Positions 8,357 to 17,512 of a stretch of 64,000 bases of DNA are shown here, piece after piece (the first letter of the stretch is position 1; each line of letters opens with the position of its first letter). The notes under the pieces were generated by a model. That model worked only from the letters and a program-made list of their open reading frames with translations, was not told the origin of the DNA and searched no databases. The stretch comes from Cytobacillus citreus (GTDB lineage Bacteria > Bacillota > Bacilli > Bacillales > Cytobacillaceae). The DNA lies in assembly GCF_018343665.1 (NCBI RefSeq), contig NZ_JAGYPM010000001.1, positions 531,239 through 595,238 of the forward strand, in the 5' to 3' direction. Both the position numbers and the translations under genes were made by a program.

Positions 8357-9136
8357 TTGACTCGAAATAAAGTAGAAATTTGCGGTGTTGATACTTCAAA
8401 GCTTCCAGTTTTGAAAAACGAAGAAATGAGAGAGCTCTTCAAGCAAATGCATAAGGGTGATATAACCGCACGGGAAAAACTCGTCAATGGTAATTTACGC
8501 CTTGTTCTCAGTGTTATTCAGCGTTTTAATAATAGGGGTGAATTTGTCGATGACCTATTCCAGGTCGGCTGTATCGGTCTTATGAAATCTATTGATAATT
8601 TTGATCTAAGTCAAAACGTAAAGTTTTCCACCTATGCTGTTCCCATGATTATCGGAGAGATTAGAAGGTATTTGCGGGATAATAATCCAATTCGAGTCTC
8701 TCGTTCATTAAGGGATATTGCGTACAAAGCATTGCAAGTGAGAGAACGCTTGATGAGTAAAACATCAAAAGAACCAACAGCAGCGGAGATCGCGAAGGAA
8801 CTAGATGTACCGCATGAGGAAATTGTTTTTGCTTTAGATGCTATTCAGGATCCAGTTTCTTTGTTTGAACCTATCTACAATGATGGCGGAGATCCGATTT
8901 ATGTGATGGACCAACTAAGCGATGAAAAAAACAAGGATATTCAATGGATTGAGGAAATAGCGTTAAAAGAAGGGATGAGAAGGTTAAACGAGCGGGAAAA
9001 GCTCATTTTAAGAAAGCGTTTTTTTCAAGGGAAAACCCAAATGGAAGTTGCGGAGGAAATTGGCATTTCTCAAGCCCAAGTATCAAGACTTGAAAAAGCC
9101 GCAATAAAACAAATGAATAAAAATATACAAAGCTAA
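8357..9136 (+). CDS. sigG: RNA polymerase sporulation sigma factor SigG
   Basis: 259 residues, TTG start after GAGGAGGG. It is nearly identical to the B. subtilis late-forespore sigma factor. The N-terminus carries the VEICGVDTSKLPVL segment, followed by region 2 (FQVGCIGLMKSIDNFDL, NVKFSTYAVPMI), region 3, and a region 4 helix-turn-helix (GISQAQVSRLEKAAIKQ). Sigma-G turns on late forespore genes after engulfment. Its last codons also form part of the terminator stem at 9121-9170. Confidence 0.98.
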   Translation: MTRNKVEICGVDTSKLPVLKNEEMRELFKQMHKGDITAREKLVNGNLRLVLSVIQRFNNRGEFVDDLFQVGCIGLMKSIDNFDLSQNVKFSTYAVPMIIGEIRRYLRDNNPIRVSRSLRDIAYKALQVRERLMSKTSKEPTAAEIAKELDVPHEEIVFALDAIQDPVSLFEPIYNDGGDPIYVMDQLSDEKNKDIQWIEEIALKEGMRRLNEREKLILRKRFFQGKTQMEVAEEIGISQAQVSRLEKAAIKQMNKNIQS

Positions 9137-9175
9137 AGCTGCCATTTGGCAGCTTTAGCTTTGTATATTTTTATC
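9121..9175 (+). terminator. 23-bp terminator overlapping the sigG 3' end
   Basis: Arms 9121-9143 and 9148-9170 are perfectly complementary over 23 bp with a four-base ATTT loop, and a T run follows. The left arm begins in the last codons of sigG, so coding sequence and terminator share bases. Confidence 0.85.
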
Positions 9176-9321
9176 CCTAATTAACGGGCTGTAAAATCTC
9201 AACTGATTGAGGTTTAACAATACGTAATGAGTATCCAGCTTTTTCTTTCTGCATATAACAATAATTTATTAAATAAATTCATATATATAAATCAGGGACA
9301 AAAAGGTGGAGGTGGGAGGCA

Positions 9322-9582
9322 ATGATCAAAATTTCAGAATTCCAACAAAAAGATGTCATTAACGTGGCAAATGGAAAGAAGCTTGGAAATATAGGAGATA
9401 TTGATATTAATGTTCAGACGGGAGAAATAAATGCAGTTATTATTGGCGGAACTGGCAAAGTGTTAGGTTTTTTTGGTCGTGAAGAAGATATCATTATCCC
9501 GTGGAAAAATATATTAAAAATTGGGGAAGATGTCATATTAGTAAGATTCAAGGATGAAAGTGTGATGAAGGACGTCGAATAA
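9322..9582 (+). CDS. ylmC: PRC-barrel family protein, YlmC/YmxH type
   Basis: 86 residues, ATG after GGAGGTGGGAGG. The whole protein fits the short PRC-barrel-like YlmC/YmxH family, with the segments GKKLGNIGDIDIN and GKVLGFFGREEDIIIPW. The molecular function is not known. In B. subtilis ylmA and ylmB lie near this position; neither is present here. It stands alone between sigG and ylmD. Confidence 0.85.
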   Translation: MIKISEFQQKDVINVANGKKLGNIGDIDINVQTGEINAVIIGGTGKVLGFFGREEDIIIPWKNILKIGEDVILVRFKDESVMKDVE

Positions 9583-9652
9583 GGGTGTAAAAAAATTTCA
9601 TTTAACTGTGAAGACATCTTCGTGTGTGGTAAACTATAGAAAAATGAGAAGT

Positions 9653-9725
9653 GCGCAAGCTAATTGAAAGAGGAACGTAAACTAATACCTGCAACGTCTT
9701 GTACTTAGAGGATGGCTGCTTGCGC
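9653..9725 (+). promoter_or_regulatory. structured leader upstream of ylmD
   Basis: An 8-bp perfect stem GCGCAAGC (9653-9660) with GCTTGCGC (9718-9725) encloses a second hairpin, CTAATAC (9682-9688) with GTACTTAG (9701-9708, one bulge). A weak -10 (TATAGA, 9635-9640) would start transcription just before it. There is no T run, so it does not look like a terminator. I do not recognise it as a known riboswitch. Confidence 0.45.
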
Positions 9726-9747
9726 TAGACAAGTTGAGGATTGTTAA

Positions 9748-10575
9748 ATGGACCCATTTATTTTGAATAGAAGCGAATATTTTGTCATAAAAGAATGGAC
9801 TGAAATATTTCCCGGTTTATTGGCAGGCTTTACAAGTAAAAATGGTGGATTTAGCAAAAATCATTTTTCTTCCATGAACCTTGGTCTCCATGTAAAGGAT
9901 TCATCAGAATCCGTTAGGAAAAATCGTGAATCAATAGCAAAAATATTAAAATTTCCGCTTGATACATGGGTTGGGGCTGAACAAACACATGAGATTCACA
10001 TTCAAAAGGTATCAAAAGTCTATGGTGGTAAAGGCTCGGTTGATTATGAGGAGTCTTTCAATGGAACGGATGGTTTTTTTACTTTCGAAAAAGGCCTATT
10101 ATTAACTTTATGCTATGCTGATTGTGTTCCTCTCTACTTTTGTCATGAAAGTACAGGAGCAATTGGTGCTGCTCATGCAGGCTGGAAAGGGACTGTAAAT
10201 GGCATTGCAAGAGAAATGGTAAATTTATTTAAAAATGAAGGAATGGATTTAGAAGACCTTCATGTGGTGATCGGTCCTTCAATTTGCAGAAACTGTTATA
10301 TAGTTGATGATCATGTTATATCAATAATCGAAAATAGACTAGAAGATATTGATAATAAACCATATAATCAAATTGAAGAGAATCAATATTATCTTGACCT
10401 AAAACAATTAAATAAAGAAATCCTTATTCAATCTGGAGTCTTTGAAAAAAACATAAAAGTATCAAATTTATGCACCAGCTGTCAAAATGACCATTTTTTC
10501 TCACACCGAAGAGATAAAGGGAAAACTGGAAGAATGATGAGTTTTATTGGCTGGAAGGAGGATTTACAGTCTTAA
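9748..10575 (+). CDS. ylmD: multicopper-oxidase-like purine nucleoside phosphorylase family (YlmD/PgeF)
   Basis: 275 residues. It belongs to the DUF152/laccase-domain family, whose members have been reported as purine nucleoside phosphorylases/adenosine deaminases or as peptidoglycan-editing factors. The zinc-binding residues are visible as the His in AEQTHEIHI, the Cys in CYADCVPLYF, and the His in GAAHAGWKG. CTSCQNDHFFSHRRD near the C-terminus is also typical. The stop codon abuts the ylmE start, so the two are probably co-translated. A structured leader precedes it. Confidence 0.88.
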   Translation: MDPFILNRSEYFVIKEWTEIFPGLLAGFTSKNGGFSKNHFSSMNLGLHVKDSSESVRKNRESIAKILKFPLDTWVGAEQTHEIHIQKVSKVYGGKGSVDYEESFNGTDGFFTFEKGLLLTLCYADCVPLYFCHESTGAIGAAHAGWKGTVNGIAREMVNLFKNEGMDLEDLHVVIGPSICRNCYIVDDHVISIIENRLEDIDNKPYNQIEENQYYLDLKQLNKEILIQSGVFEKNIKVSNLCTSCQNDHFFSHRRDKGKTGRMMSFIGWKEDLQS

Positions 10576-11253
10576 ATGAAAGTAGTAGAGAATCTGAAAG
10601 AAATCCAATTAAAAATAAAAGAAGCATGTGAAAAGTCTGAACGTAATATAGAAGATATAAAAATAATTGCAGTAACTAAATATGTCTCAACTAGCAGAGC
10701 ATTAGAAGCTCTTAATGCAGGTGTTGTTCATTTAGGAGAAAATAGAGATGATGGGCTATTGGAAAAATGGGAAGAGTTAAAGGACAAGCCTGTATGGCAT
10801 TATATTGGATCACTACAAACACGGAAAGTGAAAAATATAATAGATAAAGTTGAATATATTCACTCTTTGGATAGAATATCACTTGCAAATGAAATTAATA
10901 AGCGAACTGAGAAACAAATAAAATGTTTAGTTCAAGTGAATGTTTCCGGTGAAGAATCGAAGCATGGATTACAGCCTCATGAAGTGAATGAATTTATATC
11001 CAAGCTTATTGAATACCCGAATATACATGTTTGCGGGTTGATGACAATGGCTCCGTTAACTTCTGATGAAAAAGTTATACGCTCATGTTTTCGAAAGCTT
11101 AAAGAATTGCAAATTGAGATCCAAAACCTAAAACTTGATTATGCGCCGTGTAACGAGCTTTCGATGGGGATGTCAAATGATTATAGTATAGCGATTGAAG
11201 AAGGAGCTACTATGGTCCGTATTGGAACAGCATTAGTAGGTGAGGAAATCTAG
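10576..11253 (+). CDS. ylmE: PLP homeostasis protein, YggS/YlmE family
   Basis: 225 residues, starting immediately after the ylmD stop. It has the alanine-racemase-like TIM-barrel fold of the YggS family: the PLP lysine is in IIAVTKY, and LGENR, HYIGSLQTRK and LSMGMSNDY are conserved. The family binds pyridoxal phosphate and balances B6 vitamers and amino acid pools without a known enzyme reaction. It is the gene before sepF across Firmicutes. Confidence 0.93.
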   Translation: MKVVENLKEIQLKIKEACEKSERNIEDIKIIAVTKYVSTSRALEALNAGVVHLGENRDDGLLEKWEELKDKPVWHYIGSLQTRKVKNIIDKVEYIHSLDRISLANEINKRTEKQIKCLVQVNVSGEESKHGLQPHEVNEFISKLIEYPNIHVCGLMTMAPLTSDEKVIRSCFRKLKELQIEIQNLKLDYAPCNELSMGMSNDYSIAIEEGATMVRIGTALVGEEI

Positions 11254-11272
11254 GAATTGGAGGTAAATAGAT

Positions 11273-11728
11273 ATGAGTATTAAATCAAAATTCAAAACAT
11301 TTTTCTTCCTAGATGATGATGATTATGAAGATAGGGAAGAAGAAATGATCGAAGAAGAAACAGAGCAAAATAAACAGCAAACTCAAATTCATCAAAAACA
11401 ACAGGCACAGAAGAATAATATTGTCAGTCTGCAAAGTGTTCAAAAGTCTTCGAAAGTAGTATTAGTAGAGCCGCGGGTATATGCAGAGGCTCAAGATATT
11501 GCAGATCAATTAAAAAATAGACGTGCAGTAGTTGTAAATTTACAAAGAATTGATAAGGATCAAGCAAAAAGAATTGTTGACTTTTTAAGCGGTACTGTTT
11601 ATGCAATTGGTGGAGATATCCAAAAAGTTGGAATAGATATATTTCTCTGTACACCTGATAATATTGAAGTTTCAGGTAATATCTCTCAAATTATGCAAGA
11701 ACAAGATTTTGAAAATACAAGGTGGTAA
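11273..11728 (+). CDS. sepF: cell division protein SepF
   Basis: 151 residues (B. subtilis 152). The N-terminus is an amphipathic membrane-binding helix ([15 protein letters not shown]), followed by an acidic and Gln-rich linker to about residue 55, and then the globular SepF domain ([40 protein letters not shown]). SepF polymerises into rings that bundle FtsZ and help anchor it. A good GGAGG precedes the ATG. It sits between ylmE and ylmG as in other Bacillaceae. Confidence 0.96.
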   Translation: MSIKSKFKTFFFLDDDDYEDREEEMIEEETEQNKQQTQIHQKQQAQKNNIVSLQSVQKSSKVVLVEPRVYAEAQDIADQLKNRRAVVVNLQRIDKDQAKRIVDFLSGTVYAIGGDIQKVGIDIFLCTPDNIEVSGNISQIMQEQDFENTRW

Positions 11729-11734
11729 TATTTA

Positions 11735-11998
11735 ATGGTACTTTTATATCAAGTGTTGTCTTCACTCATTTCTATATATTCCTGGGCTTTAATCATTTAT
11801 ATTCTTTTGTCCTGGTTCCCAAATTCAAGAGAATCCGGATTTGGTCAGTTTTTAGCACGAATATGTGAGCCATATTTAGAACCGTTTAGAAAAATTATTC
11901 CTCCAATTGGTATGATCGATTTTTCTCCTATCGTTGCGATCTTAGTTCTTAGATTAGCGACAGGTGGATTAAGACAATTATTTCTTTGGATTGCATAA
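11735..11998 (+). CDS. ylmG: YGGT family membrane protein YlmG
   Basis: 87 residues with two membrane segments (about 5-25 and 63-85) separated by the conserved short loop containing [13 protein letters not shown]. It belongs to the YggT family, found near division genes and in plastids, with a proposed role in membrane or nucleoid organisation. It starts seven bases after sepF stops. A hairpin with a long T run follows. Confidence 0.92.
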   Translation: MVLLYQVLSSLISIYSWALIIYILLSWFPNSRESGFGQFLARICEPYLEPFRKIIPPIGMIDFSPIVAILVLRLATGGLRQLFLWIA

Positions 11999-12013
11999 TT
12001 TGCGAACATAAGA

Positions 12014-12048
12014 GGGCTTTTTATTAGGCCCCTTTTTGTTTTTTTTAA
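12014..12048 (+). terminator. terminator after ylmG
   Basis: GGGCTT (12014-12019) pairs with AGGCCC (12026-12031), with one wobble, and is followed by CTTTTTG and nine T. Confidence 0.6.
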
Positions 12049-12106
12049 TGTATTGAGCTAATTTCATGGAAATATTCGCTAAGCTTTTTTGAAGGGGAAT
12101 ATTAGA

Positions 12107-12880
12107 ATGTCTATTTATCAGCATTATCGTCCTGAAGAAAAGGAATTTATTGATCAGGTTCTTAATTGGAAGAATACAGTGGAAGCTGATTACGCTCCAA
12201 AGCTCACGGATTTTCTAGACCCGAGGGAACAGGAAATTGTAAATAACATCATTGGAATTAATCATGATGTGAAAGTGAACCTGTTCGGCGGAACTAGCTT
12301 AGCCGAAAGGAAGAGAGCCCTTATTTTCCCTGAATATTTTCAATGTGAAGAACAAGATTTTAATATATCTCTATATGAAGTGATCTACCCAAAGAAATTT
12401 ATTACGATAGAGCATCCACAAGTGCTTGGAAGTTTAATGTCGACTGGATTAATACGGGGAAAGTTTGGTGACATTCTTTTTCAGGAAGATCGAATCCAAT
12501 TTTTTGTCACTCAGGAAATTGAAGAGTACTTATGTATTCAATTAGAATCAATAGGCAGAGCAAATGTGAATTTGAAAAAATCGCCATTAATTAATGCAAT
12601 TCAACAAACTGATCATTGGCTGGAATTATCTATAGTAATATCATCTCTCCGGTTAGATACAGTAATATCAGCTGTTTTCAATATTTCAAGGCAGAAATCT
12701 CAAAGCCTGATTCAACATGGTCTCGTTAAGGTCAATTGGACAAGTATTGAAAATTCAGCATTTGAATGCAGAAAAAGTGATATTATTTCTGTTAGAGGAT
12801 TTGGCCGAACAAAGATTATTGGAATTGAAGGAAAAACGAAAAAAGATAAATGGAAAATAGCTGCTGGAAAACAAAAATAA
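12107..12880 (+). CDS. ylmH: S4-domain RNA-binding protein YlmH
   Basis: 257 residues (same as B. subtilis). I chose the ATG at 12107, nine bases after AAGGGG, over an in-frame TTG at 12089 that overlaps the binding site. The N-terminal domain holds KLTDFLDPREQ and ERKRALIFPEY. The S4 RNA-binding domain lies at about 180-245 (SLRLDTVISAVFNISRQKSQ, GLVKVNW). The family has been linked to ribosome-associated quality control, and the RQC factor RqcH is also encoded in this window. It lies between ylmG and divIVA, the usual place. Confidence 0.92.
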   Translation: MSIYQHYRPEEKEFIDQVLNWKNTVEADYAPKLTDFLDPREQEIVNNIIGINHDVKVNLFGGTSLAERKRALIFPEYFQCEEQDFNISLYEVIYPKKFITIEHPQVLGSLMSTGLIRGKFGDILFQEDRIQFFVTQEIEEYLCIQLESIGRANVNLKKSPLINAIQQTDHWLELSIVISSLRLDTVISAVFNISRQKSQSLIQHGLVKVNWTSIENSAFECRKSDIISVRGFGRTKIIGIEGKTKKDKWKIAAGKQK

Positions 12881-12994
12881 TAATTAATATTGCAGGAATT
12901 TGGTGCAAGTTGTCGAATTGTTGAATGTAAGTTTAAATTTTTTATTTTATAATATACATAAATAATTGAACATTGATTTTGGGAGGTGGCCATG

Positions 12995-13510
12995 ATGCCA
13001 TTAACACCGTTAGATATTCATAACAAAGAATTCAGCAAAGGATTTCGCGGATATGATGAAGACGAAGTAAATGAATTTCTTGACCAAGTGATAAAAGATT
13101 ATGAAATTTTAATTCGTGAAAAAAAGGAATTAGAAGAAAAATTAAATGATCAAAATGAACGAATTGGCCATTTTAATAATATTGAAGAAACGCTAAATAA
13201 ATCAATTGTTGTGGCACAAGAAGCAGCTGAAGAAGTAAAAAGAAATGCGCAAAAAGAAGCGAAGCTAATTATAAAAGAAGCTGAAAAGAATGCAGATCGC
13301 ATTGTAAATGAGTCTTTATCAAAAGCTCGAAAAATCGCTCTTGAAATTGAAGAGCTGAAAAAGCAATCGAAGGTGTTCAGAACACGATTTAAAATGCTGA
13401 TTGAGGCTCAGTTAGATTTATTGAATAATGATGATTGGGATCATTTACTTGCATATAAGCTTGATGCAACTGAGTTAAAATCTGCACAGGAAGAAGATTC
13501 ATTAGCTTGA
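12995..13510 (+). CDS. divIVA: septum-site / polar scaffold protein DivIVA
   Basis: 171 residues from the second of two adjacent ATG codons (MPLTPLDIHNKEF), eight bases after GGGAGG. The N-terminal lipid-binding domain includes FRGYDEDEVNEFLDQV. The rest is two coiled-coil stretches (about 30-130) and the conserved KQSKVFRTRFKMLIEAQLDLL. DivIVA binds negatively curved membrane at septa and poles, where it positions Min proteins and, in sporulation, chromosome anchoring. Confidence 0.96.
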   Translation: MPLTPLDIHNKEFSKGFRGYDEDEVNEFLDQVIKDYEILIREKKELEEKLNDQNERIGHFNNIEETLNKSIVVAQEAAEEVKRNAQKEAKLIIKEAEKNADRIVNESLSKARKIALEIEELKKQSKVFRTRFKMLIEAQLDLLNNDDWDHLLAYKLDATELKSAQEEDSLA

Positions 13511-13561
13511 CGAAAGCTGAATACATCGAATATAATTTTAAAAACAAAGTTAATTAAGAAT

Positions 13562-13862
13562 TGTAACTGTGAGAGGGACAGTACATTTTTCTATAAGCTT
13601 ATTAACCAATGCGGTATTCAAGAAATATGCATTGTTAGCGAAACGGGGATAGTGAAAGCCCGAAATAAGCTGAAAACTTGGAAGATCACCCTCGAGTTCC
13701 TTATTGAACATCCTTATTTGGATTATTAGATAAAGGCGAATCATTCACGTTATGAATGTTTAAAGCGGATAGAAATATGTTTTAAGTCTTTCTATCTACA
13801 AGGGTGGTACCGCGGGAAATATAAACCTTCTCGTCCCTTTTTGGGATGAGAAGGTTTTTTTA
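13562..13862 (+). promoter_or_regulatory. T-box riboswitch, isoleucine-specific
   Basis: The T-box motif AGGGTGGTACCGCG is at 13801-13814, directly before an intrinsic terminator. Stem I features are visible: an AGAGGGACAGTA-type K-turn near 13571, the distal element GGATAGTGAAAGCCCG near 13656, and a specifier loop GGAAGATCACC in which ATC at 13685-13687 is an isoleucine codon. Uncharged tRNA-Ile would pair with the specifier and the T-box and favour the antiterminator. The ileS gene downstream agrees with this specificity. Confidence 0.93.
13823..13862 (+). terminator. T-box terminator
   Basis: Arms 13823-13837 and 13843-13857 pair over 15 bp, with one wobble, around a five-T loop and are followed by a T run. 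It is the off-state hairpin of the ileS T-box. Confidence 0.9.
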
Positions 13863-13870
13863 TTTTTTTA

Positions 13871-14043
13871 GCTGTGTTAAAGCACAATGTTGATAATTCT
13901 ATTTTGTTGTTAATTGGAGCGGAAGGCGCGAGACTCCTGCGGGAGAAGCGAGTCAAAGGAAGACCCCGCAGGAGCGATAGCGACGAGGAGGCTTCCGGAT
14001 CGCCCGCGGAAAGCGAGTGCCTGCAGCGGAAATTAACATAGCC
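13871..14043. repeat. intergenic repeat family A, copy 2
   Basis: The most complete copy, about 173 bases, bounded by GCTGTGTTAA and TTAACATAGC (near-perfect inverted ends). Inside are GTTAATT/AATTAAC arms and a CTCCTGCGGG/CCCGCAGGAG helix. It lies between the T-box terminator and the ileS ribosome-binding site, so it is part of the ileS transcript whenever the riboswitch reads through. Relatives are at 7841-8086 and 51440-51588. Confidence 0.88.
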
Positions 14044-14125
14044 ATTTTAAAAAAAACCATTTAAGTTTTATGTACTAGAAAAATGGCTATCATGAAGCTA
14101 GTGAAACAATCGGGAGGAATTTGGA

Positions 14126-16897
14126 ATGGATTACAAAGATACCTTATTAATGCCACAAACAGAGTTTCCGATGCGAGGAAATTTACCGAAGCGCGAGCCT
14201 GAAATTCAGTCGAAATGGGAAGAAATGAATATTTACGAAAAAGTACAGGCACGGACAGAAGGCCGTCCGATGTTTGTATTACATGATGGACCACCGTATG
14301 CAAATGGTGATATTCATATTGGCCATGCTTTAAATAAAATTTTAAAGGATATTATTGTCCGTCATAAATCGATGACTGGCTTCAATGCTCCGTATGTTCC
14401 TGGTTGGGATACACATGGTCTCCCAATTGAACAGGCACTTACAAATAAGGGAGTAAATCGTAAAGAAATGACTGTTGCTGAGTTCCGTAAGCTTTGTGAA
14501 GAGTATGCTTACGAGCAAATTGATAGTCAGCGTTCACAATTTAAACGCCTGGGTGTAAGAGGAAATTGGGAAAATCCATATATTACATTAAAGCCAGAAT
14601 ATGAAGCACAACAAATTAAAGTTTTTGGAGAAATGGCTACAAAAGGATATATTTATAAAGGGTTAAAGCCAGTATACTGGTCTCCTTCATCTGAATCTGC
14701 TTTAGCGGAAGCAGAGATCGAATATAAAGATAAGAAATCACCTTCCATTTATGTAGGTTTTAAAGTAAAGGATGGTAAAGGTGTACTTGAAAATGATACA
14801 CAAATTATTATCTGGACAACTACTCCTTGGACAATTCCAGCTAACCTAGGTATTGCTGTTCACCCTGACCTAACTTATGTGGTAGTTGAAGAGAACGGTC
14901 AAAAATATGTAGTAGTTGAGGAGTTATTAGGGACTGTATCTAAAGAAATCGGCTGGGAACATCCACAAGTTTTGAAAACAGTAAAGGGTACTGAGCTTGA
15001 ATTTATTCAAGCAAGACATCCTCTTTATGATCGTGATTCGCTTGTTGTTCTTGGAGAACATGTTACAACTGATGCTGGTACTGGCTGTGTTCATACTGCG
15101 CCTGGTCATGGGGAAGACGACTTCTATGTAGGGCAAAAATATGGTTTAGAAGTATTATGTCCAGTTGATGATCGTGGACATATGACGAAAGAGGCTGTAG
15201 GATTTGAAGGTCTATTCTATGATGCAGCCAATAAACCAATTACTCAAAAACTAGAAGAAGCCGGTGCGTTATTAAAGCTTTCATTTATTACCCACTCCTA
15301 CCCGCATGATTGGAGAACGAAGAAGCCAGTTATTTACCGTGCAACCGCACAATGGTTTGCATCTATTAAGGATTTCCGTAAAGAACTTCTTGAAGCAGTT
15401 AATGAGACAAAATTTGTCCCTGCATGGGGAGAAACAAGACTCTTTAATATGATTCGTGACCGCGGTGATTGGTGTATTTCCCGCCAGCGTGCATGGGGTG
15501 TACCAATTCCAGTCTTTTATGCAGAAAATGGAGAGCCAATTATTACAGAAGAAACTATTGATCATATTTCTAGCCTATTCCGTGAACATGGATCTAATAT
15601 TTGGTTTGAAAAGGATGCAAAAGATCTACTTCCAGAAGGTTTTACACATCCAGGCAGTCCAAACGGCAAGTTTACAAAGGAAACGGATATTATGGACGTT
15701 TGGTTTGATTCTGGGTCTTCCCATCAAGCTGTATTATTAGAGCGTGATGATCTGCAGAGACCTGCTGATATTTATTTAGAGGGGTCTGATCAATATCGAG
15801 GATGGTTTAACTCCTCTATTTCTACAGCAGTTGCAGTCACAGGAAAAGCACCATATAAAGGTATCTTAAGTCATGGCTTTGTTTTAGATGGGGAAGGCAG
15901 AAAGATGAGTAAATCAATTGGGAATGTCGTTGTGCCTGCTAAAGTGATGGGGCAGCTCGGTGCAGACATCTTAAGATTATGGGTTTCATCTGTAGATTAC
16001 CAAGCGGATGTTCGCGTTTCTGATGCCATTTTAAAGCAAGTAGCTGAGGTCTATCGTAAAATCCGAAATACTTTCCGTTTCTTGCTTGGAAATCTTGCAG
16101 ATTTTGATCCTGCAAAAGATATAGTCGCTTACGAGAGTTTACGTCAAGTTGACCAATTTATGCTTGTCAAATTAAATAAATTAATAAAACAAGTTCGCAA
16201 TGCATATGAAAATTATGCATTCTCTGATATTTACCATGCCGTAAACAACTTCTGTACACTTGATTTAAGTGCGTTTTACCTGGATTTTGCAAAGGATATT
16301 CTATATATCGAAGGCAAAGATCATGCTGATCGCCGTGCAATTCAAACGGTTCTGTATGAATGTTTAATTTCATTAACTAAACTAGTTGCGCCGATTCTAT
16401 CTCATACAGCTGATGAGGTTTGGAGCTCAATCCCATCTGTGACAGATGAAAGTGTTCAGCTTACAGATATGCCTGAATTTAAAGAACTTCCAAAAGCAAA
16501 AGAGATCGAAGAGAAATGGACTTCCTTCATGAGGCTTCGTGATGATGTATTAAAAGCTTTGGAAGAAGCACGTAATGAAAAGGTTATTGGTAAATCGTTA
16601 ACTGCAAAAGTAACGATGTATGTGAATGAAAAAGCTAAAAACTTACTTGATTCTATTGATGAAAATGTTCAGCAGTTGTTTATTATTTCTGGCTTTGAAG
16701 TTGCGGGCAAATATGAAGATGCACCTGAGGATGCACTGAAGTTCGAAAATACTGCTATCGTTATTTCAAAAGCTGAAGGAGAAACATGTGAGCGATGCTG
16801 GATTGTTACACCTGAAGTGGGTCAAGTTGATGAATTTGAAACTTTATGTCCACGTTGTGCAGACGTTGTAAAAAATCATTACAGTCACTTGGTTTAA
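14126..16897 (+). CDS. ileS: isoleucyl-tRNA synthetase
   Basis: 923 residues (B. subtilis 921), class Ia. The HIGH motif is [10 protein letters not shown] in the N-terminal third, the editing domain follows ([16 protein letters not shown]), and KMSKS is in [10 protein letters not shown]. The C-terminus binds zinc through CERCW and CPRC. It charges tRNA-Ile and edits valine. ATG after GGGAGG. Expression is likely controlled by the upstream T-box. This is the ordinary bacterial type without signs of the mupirocin-resistant form, judged by length and motifs only. Confidence 0.98.
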   Translation: MDYKDTLLMPQTEFPMRGNLPKREPEIQSKWEEMNIYEKVQARTEGRPMFVLHDGPPYANGDIHIGHALNKILKDIIVRHKSMTGFNAPYVPGWDTHGLPIEQALTNKGVNRKEMTVAEFRKLCEEYAYEQIDSQRSQFKRLGVRGNWENPYITLKPEYEAQQIKVFGEMATKGYIYKGLKPVYWSPSSESALAEAEIEYKDKKSPSIYVGFKVKDGKGVLENDTQIIIWTTTPWTIPANLGIAVHPDLTYVVVEENGQKYVVVEELLGTVSKEIGWEHPQVLKTVKGTELEFIQARHPLYDRDSLVVLGEHVTTDAGTGCVHTAPGHGEDDFYVGQKYGLEVLCPVDDRGHMTKEAVGFEGLFYDAANKPITQKLEEAGALLKLSFITHSYPHDWRTKKPVIYRATAQWFASIKDFRKELLEAVNETKFVPAWGETRLFNMIRDRGDWCISRQRAWGVPIPVFYAENGEPIITEETIDHISSLFREHGSNIWFEKDAKDLLPEGFTHPGSPNGKFTKETDIMDVWFDSGSSHQAVLLERDDLQRPADIYLEGSDQYRGWFNSSISTAVAVTGKAPYKGILSHGFVLDGEGRKMSKSIGNVVVPAKVMGQLGADILRLWVSSVDYQADVRVSDAILKQVAEVYRKIRNTFRFLLGNLADFDPAKDIVAYESLRQVDQFMLVKLNKLIKQVRNAYENYAFSDIYHAVNNFCTLDLSAFYLDFAKDILYIEGKDHADRRAIQTVLYECLISLTKLVAPILSHTADEVWSSIPSVTDESVQLTDMPEFKELPKAKEIEEKWTSFMRLRDDVLKALEEARNEKVIGKSLTAKVTMYVNEKAKNLLDSIDENVQQLFIISGFEVAGKYEDAPEDALKFENTAIVISKAEGETCERCWIVTPEVGQVDEFETLCPRCADVVKNHYSHLV

Positions 16898-16906
16898 TAA
16901 GCGTAG

Positions 16907-16938
16907 CCCCTGTACTTTTTGCAGGGGTTTATTTTTTT
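16907..16938 (+). terminator. terminator after ileS
   Basis: CCCCTG (16907-16912) pairs with CAGGGG (16922-16927), followed by TTTATTTTTTTTT. Confidence 0.8.
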
Positions 16939-17094
16939 TTGAGACTTCTAAACCTTGTCGGGATGGTCAAGGAGTTTGATTTTTTGTTCTTTCCATGTCC
17001 GTAAATAGTTGTTCCCGTTGTCAAAACTTACTCAGATTTTAATTAAAGTATAGGGAGACAATAGTTAGAAACAAATAAGAACGGAGGATCTTAG

Positions 17095-17382
17095 ATGGAT
17101 GCAAAAGCAGAAGCCCTATATTCAGAACTCCGTAATATTAGACAGGAACTTATTGAAAGACTAGAAAATAAAAATGCATCATCACTTATCAGACCAATTA
17201 TTAAAGAAGAGCTTTCAGATATTGAAGACACATTAAATAAAATTGAGATGGGTCTTTATGGTAAATGTGAAATATCAGGAGAACTAATACCTGAAGAATT
17301 ATTAGAAATGGTGCCAACAATAAAAACTATAGATGATTGCTTCAAAATGGACGGTTATTTTCGAAAGGCATTATTTGATTAA
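17095..17382 (+). CDS. ylyA: DksA/TraR-like protein YlyA, zinc-finger cysteines mostly absent
   Basis: 95 residues, ATG after GGAGG. The N-terminus is a helical, coiled-coil-like stretch (to about residue 60). It is followed by YGKCEISGELIPEELLEMVP, which aligns with the DksA/TraR C4 zinc-finger segment (YGxCxxCGxxI), but the second cysteine is Ser and only one late Cys (in IDDCF) remains. Position between ileS and lspA matches ylyA of B. subtilis, which is somewhat longer and has been linked to the forespore sigma-G polymerase. Whether this short form acts the same way is inference. Confidence 0.75.
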   Translation: MDAKAEALYSELRNIRQELIERLENKNASSLIRPIIKEELSDIEDTLNKIEMGLYGKCEISGELIPEELLEMVPTIKTIDDCFKMDGYFRKALFD

Positions 17383-17512
17383 GTTAGGGCTTATCATTAG
17401 ATTTTACTTTTTTCATAATTATAATCGCAACTGTTTTTCGTAAAACTGTGTTTTTTAAATAGAATGTGCTAAAATGCAAAGGTATATAATGAAGAGTTTG
17501 GAGGTTACCTTT

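Noticed and set aside
13550..13744. 64-codon minus-strand frame before ileS
   Set aside because: It is antisense to the T-box Stem I region, which explains the sequence better.
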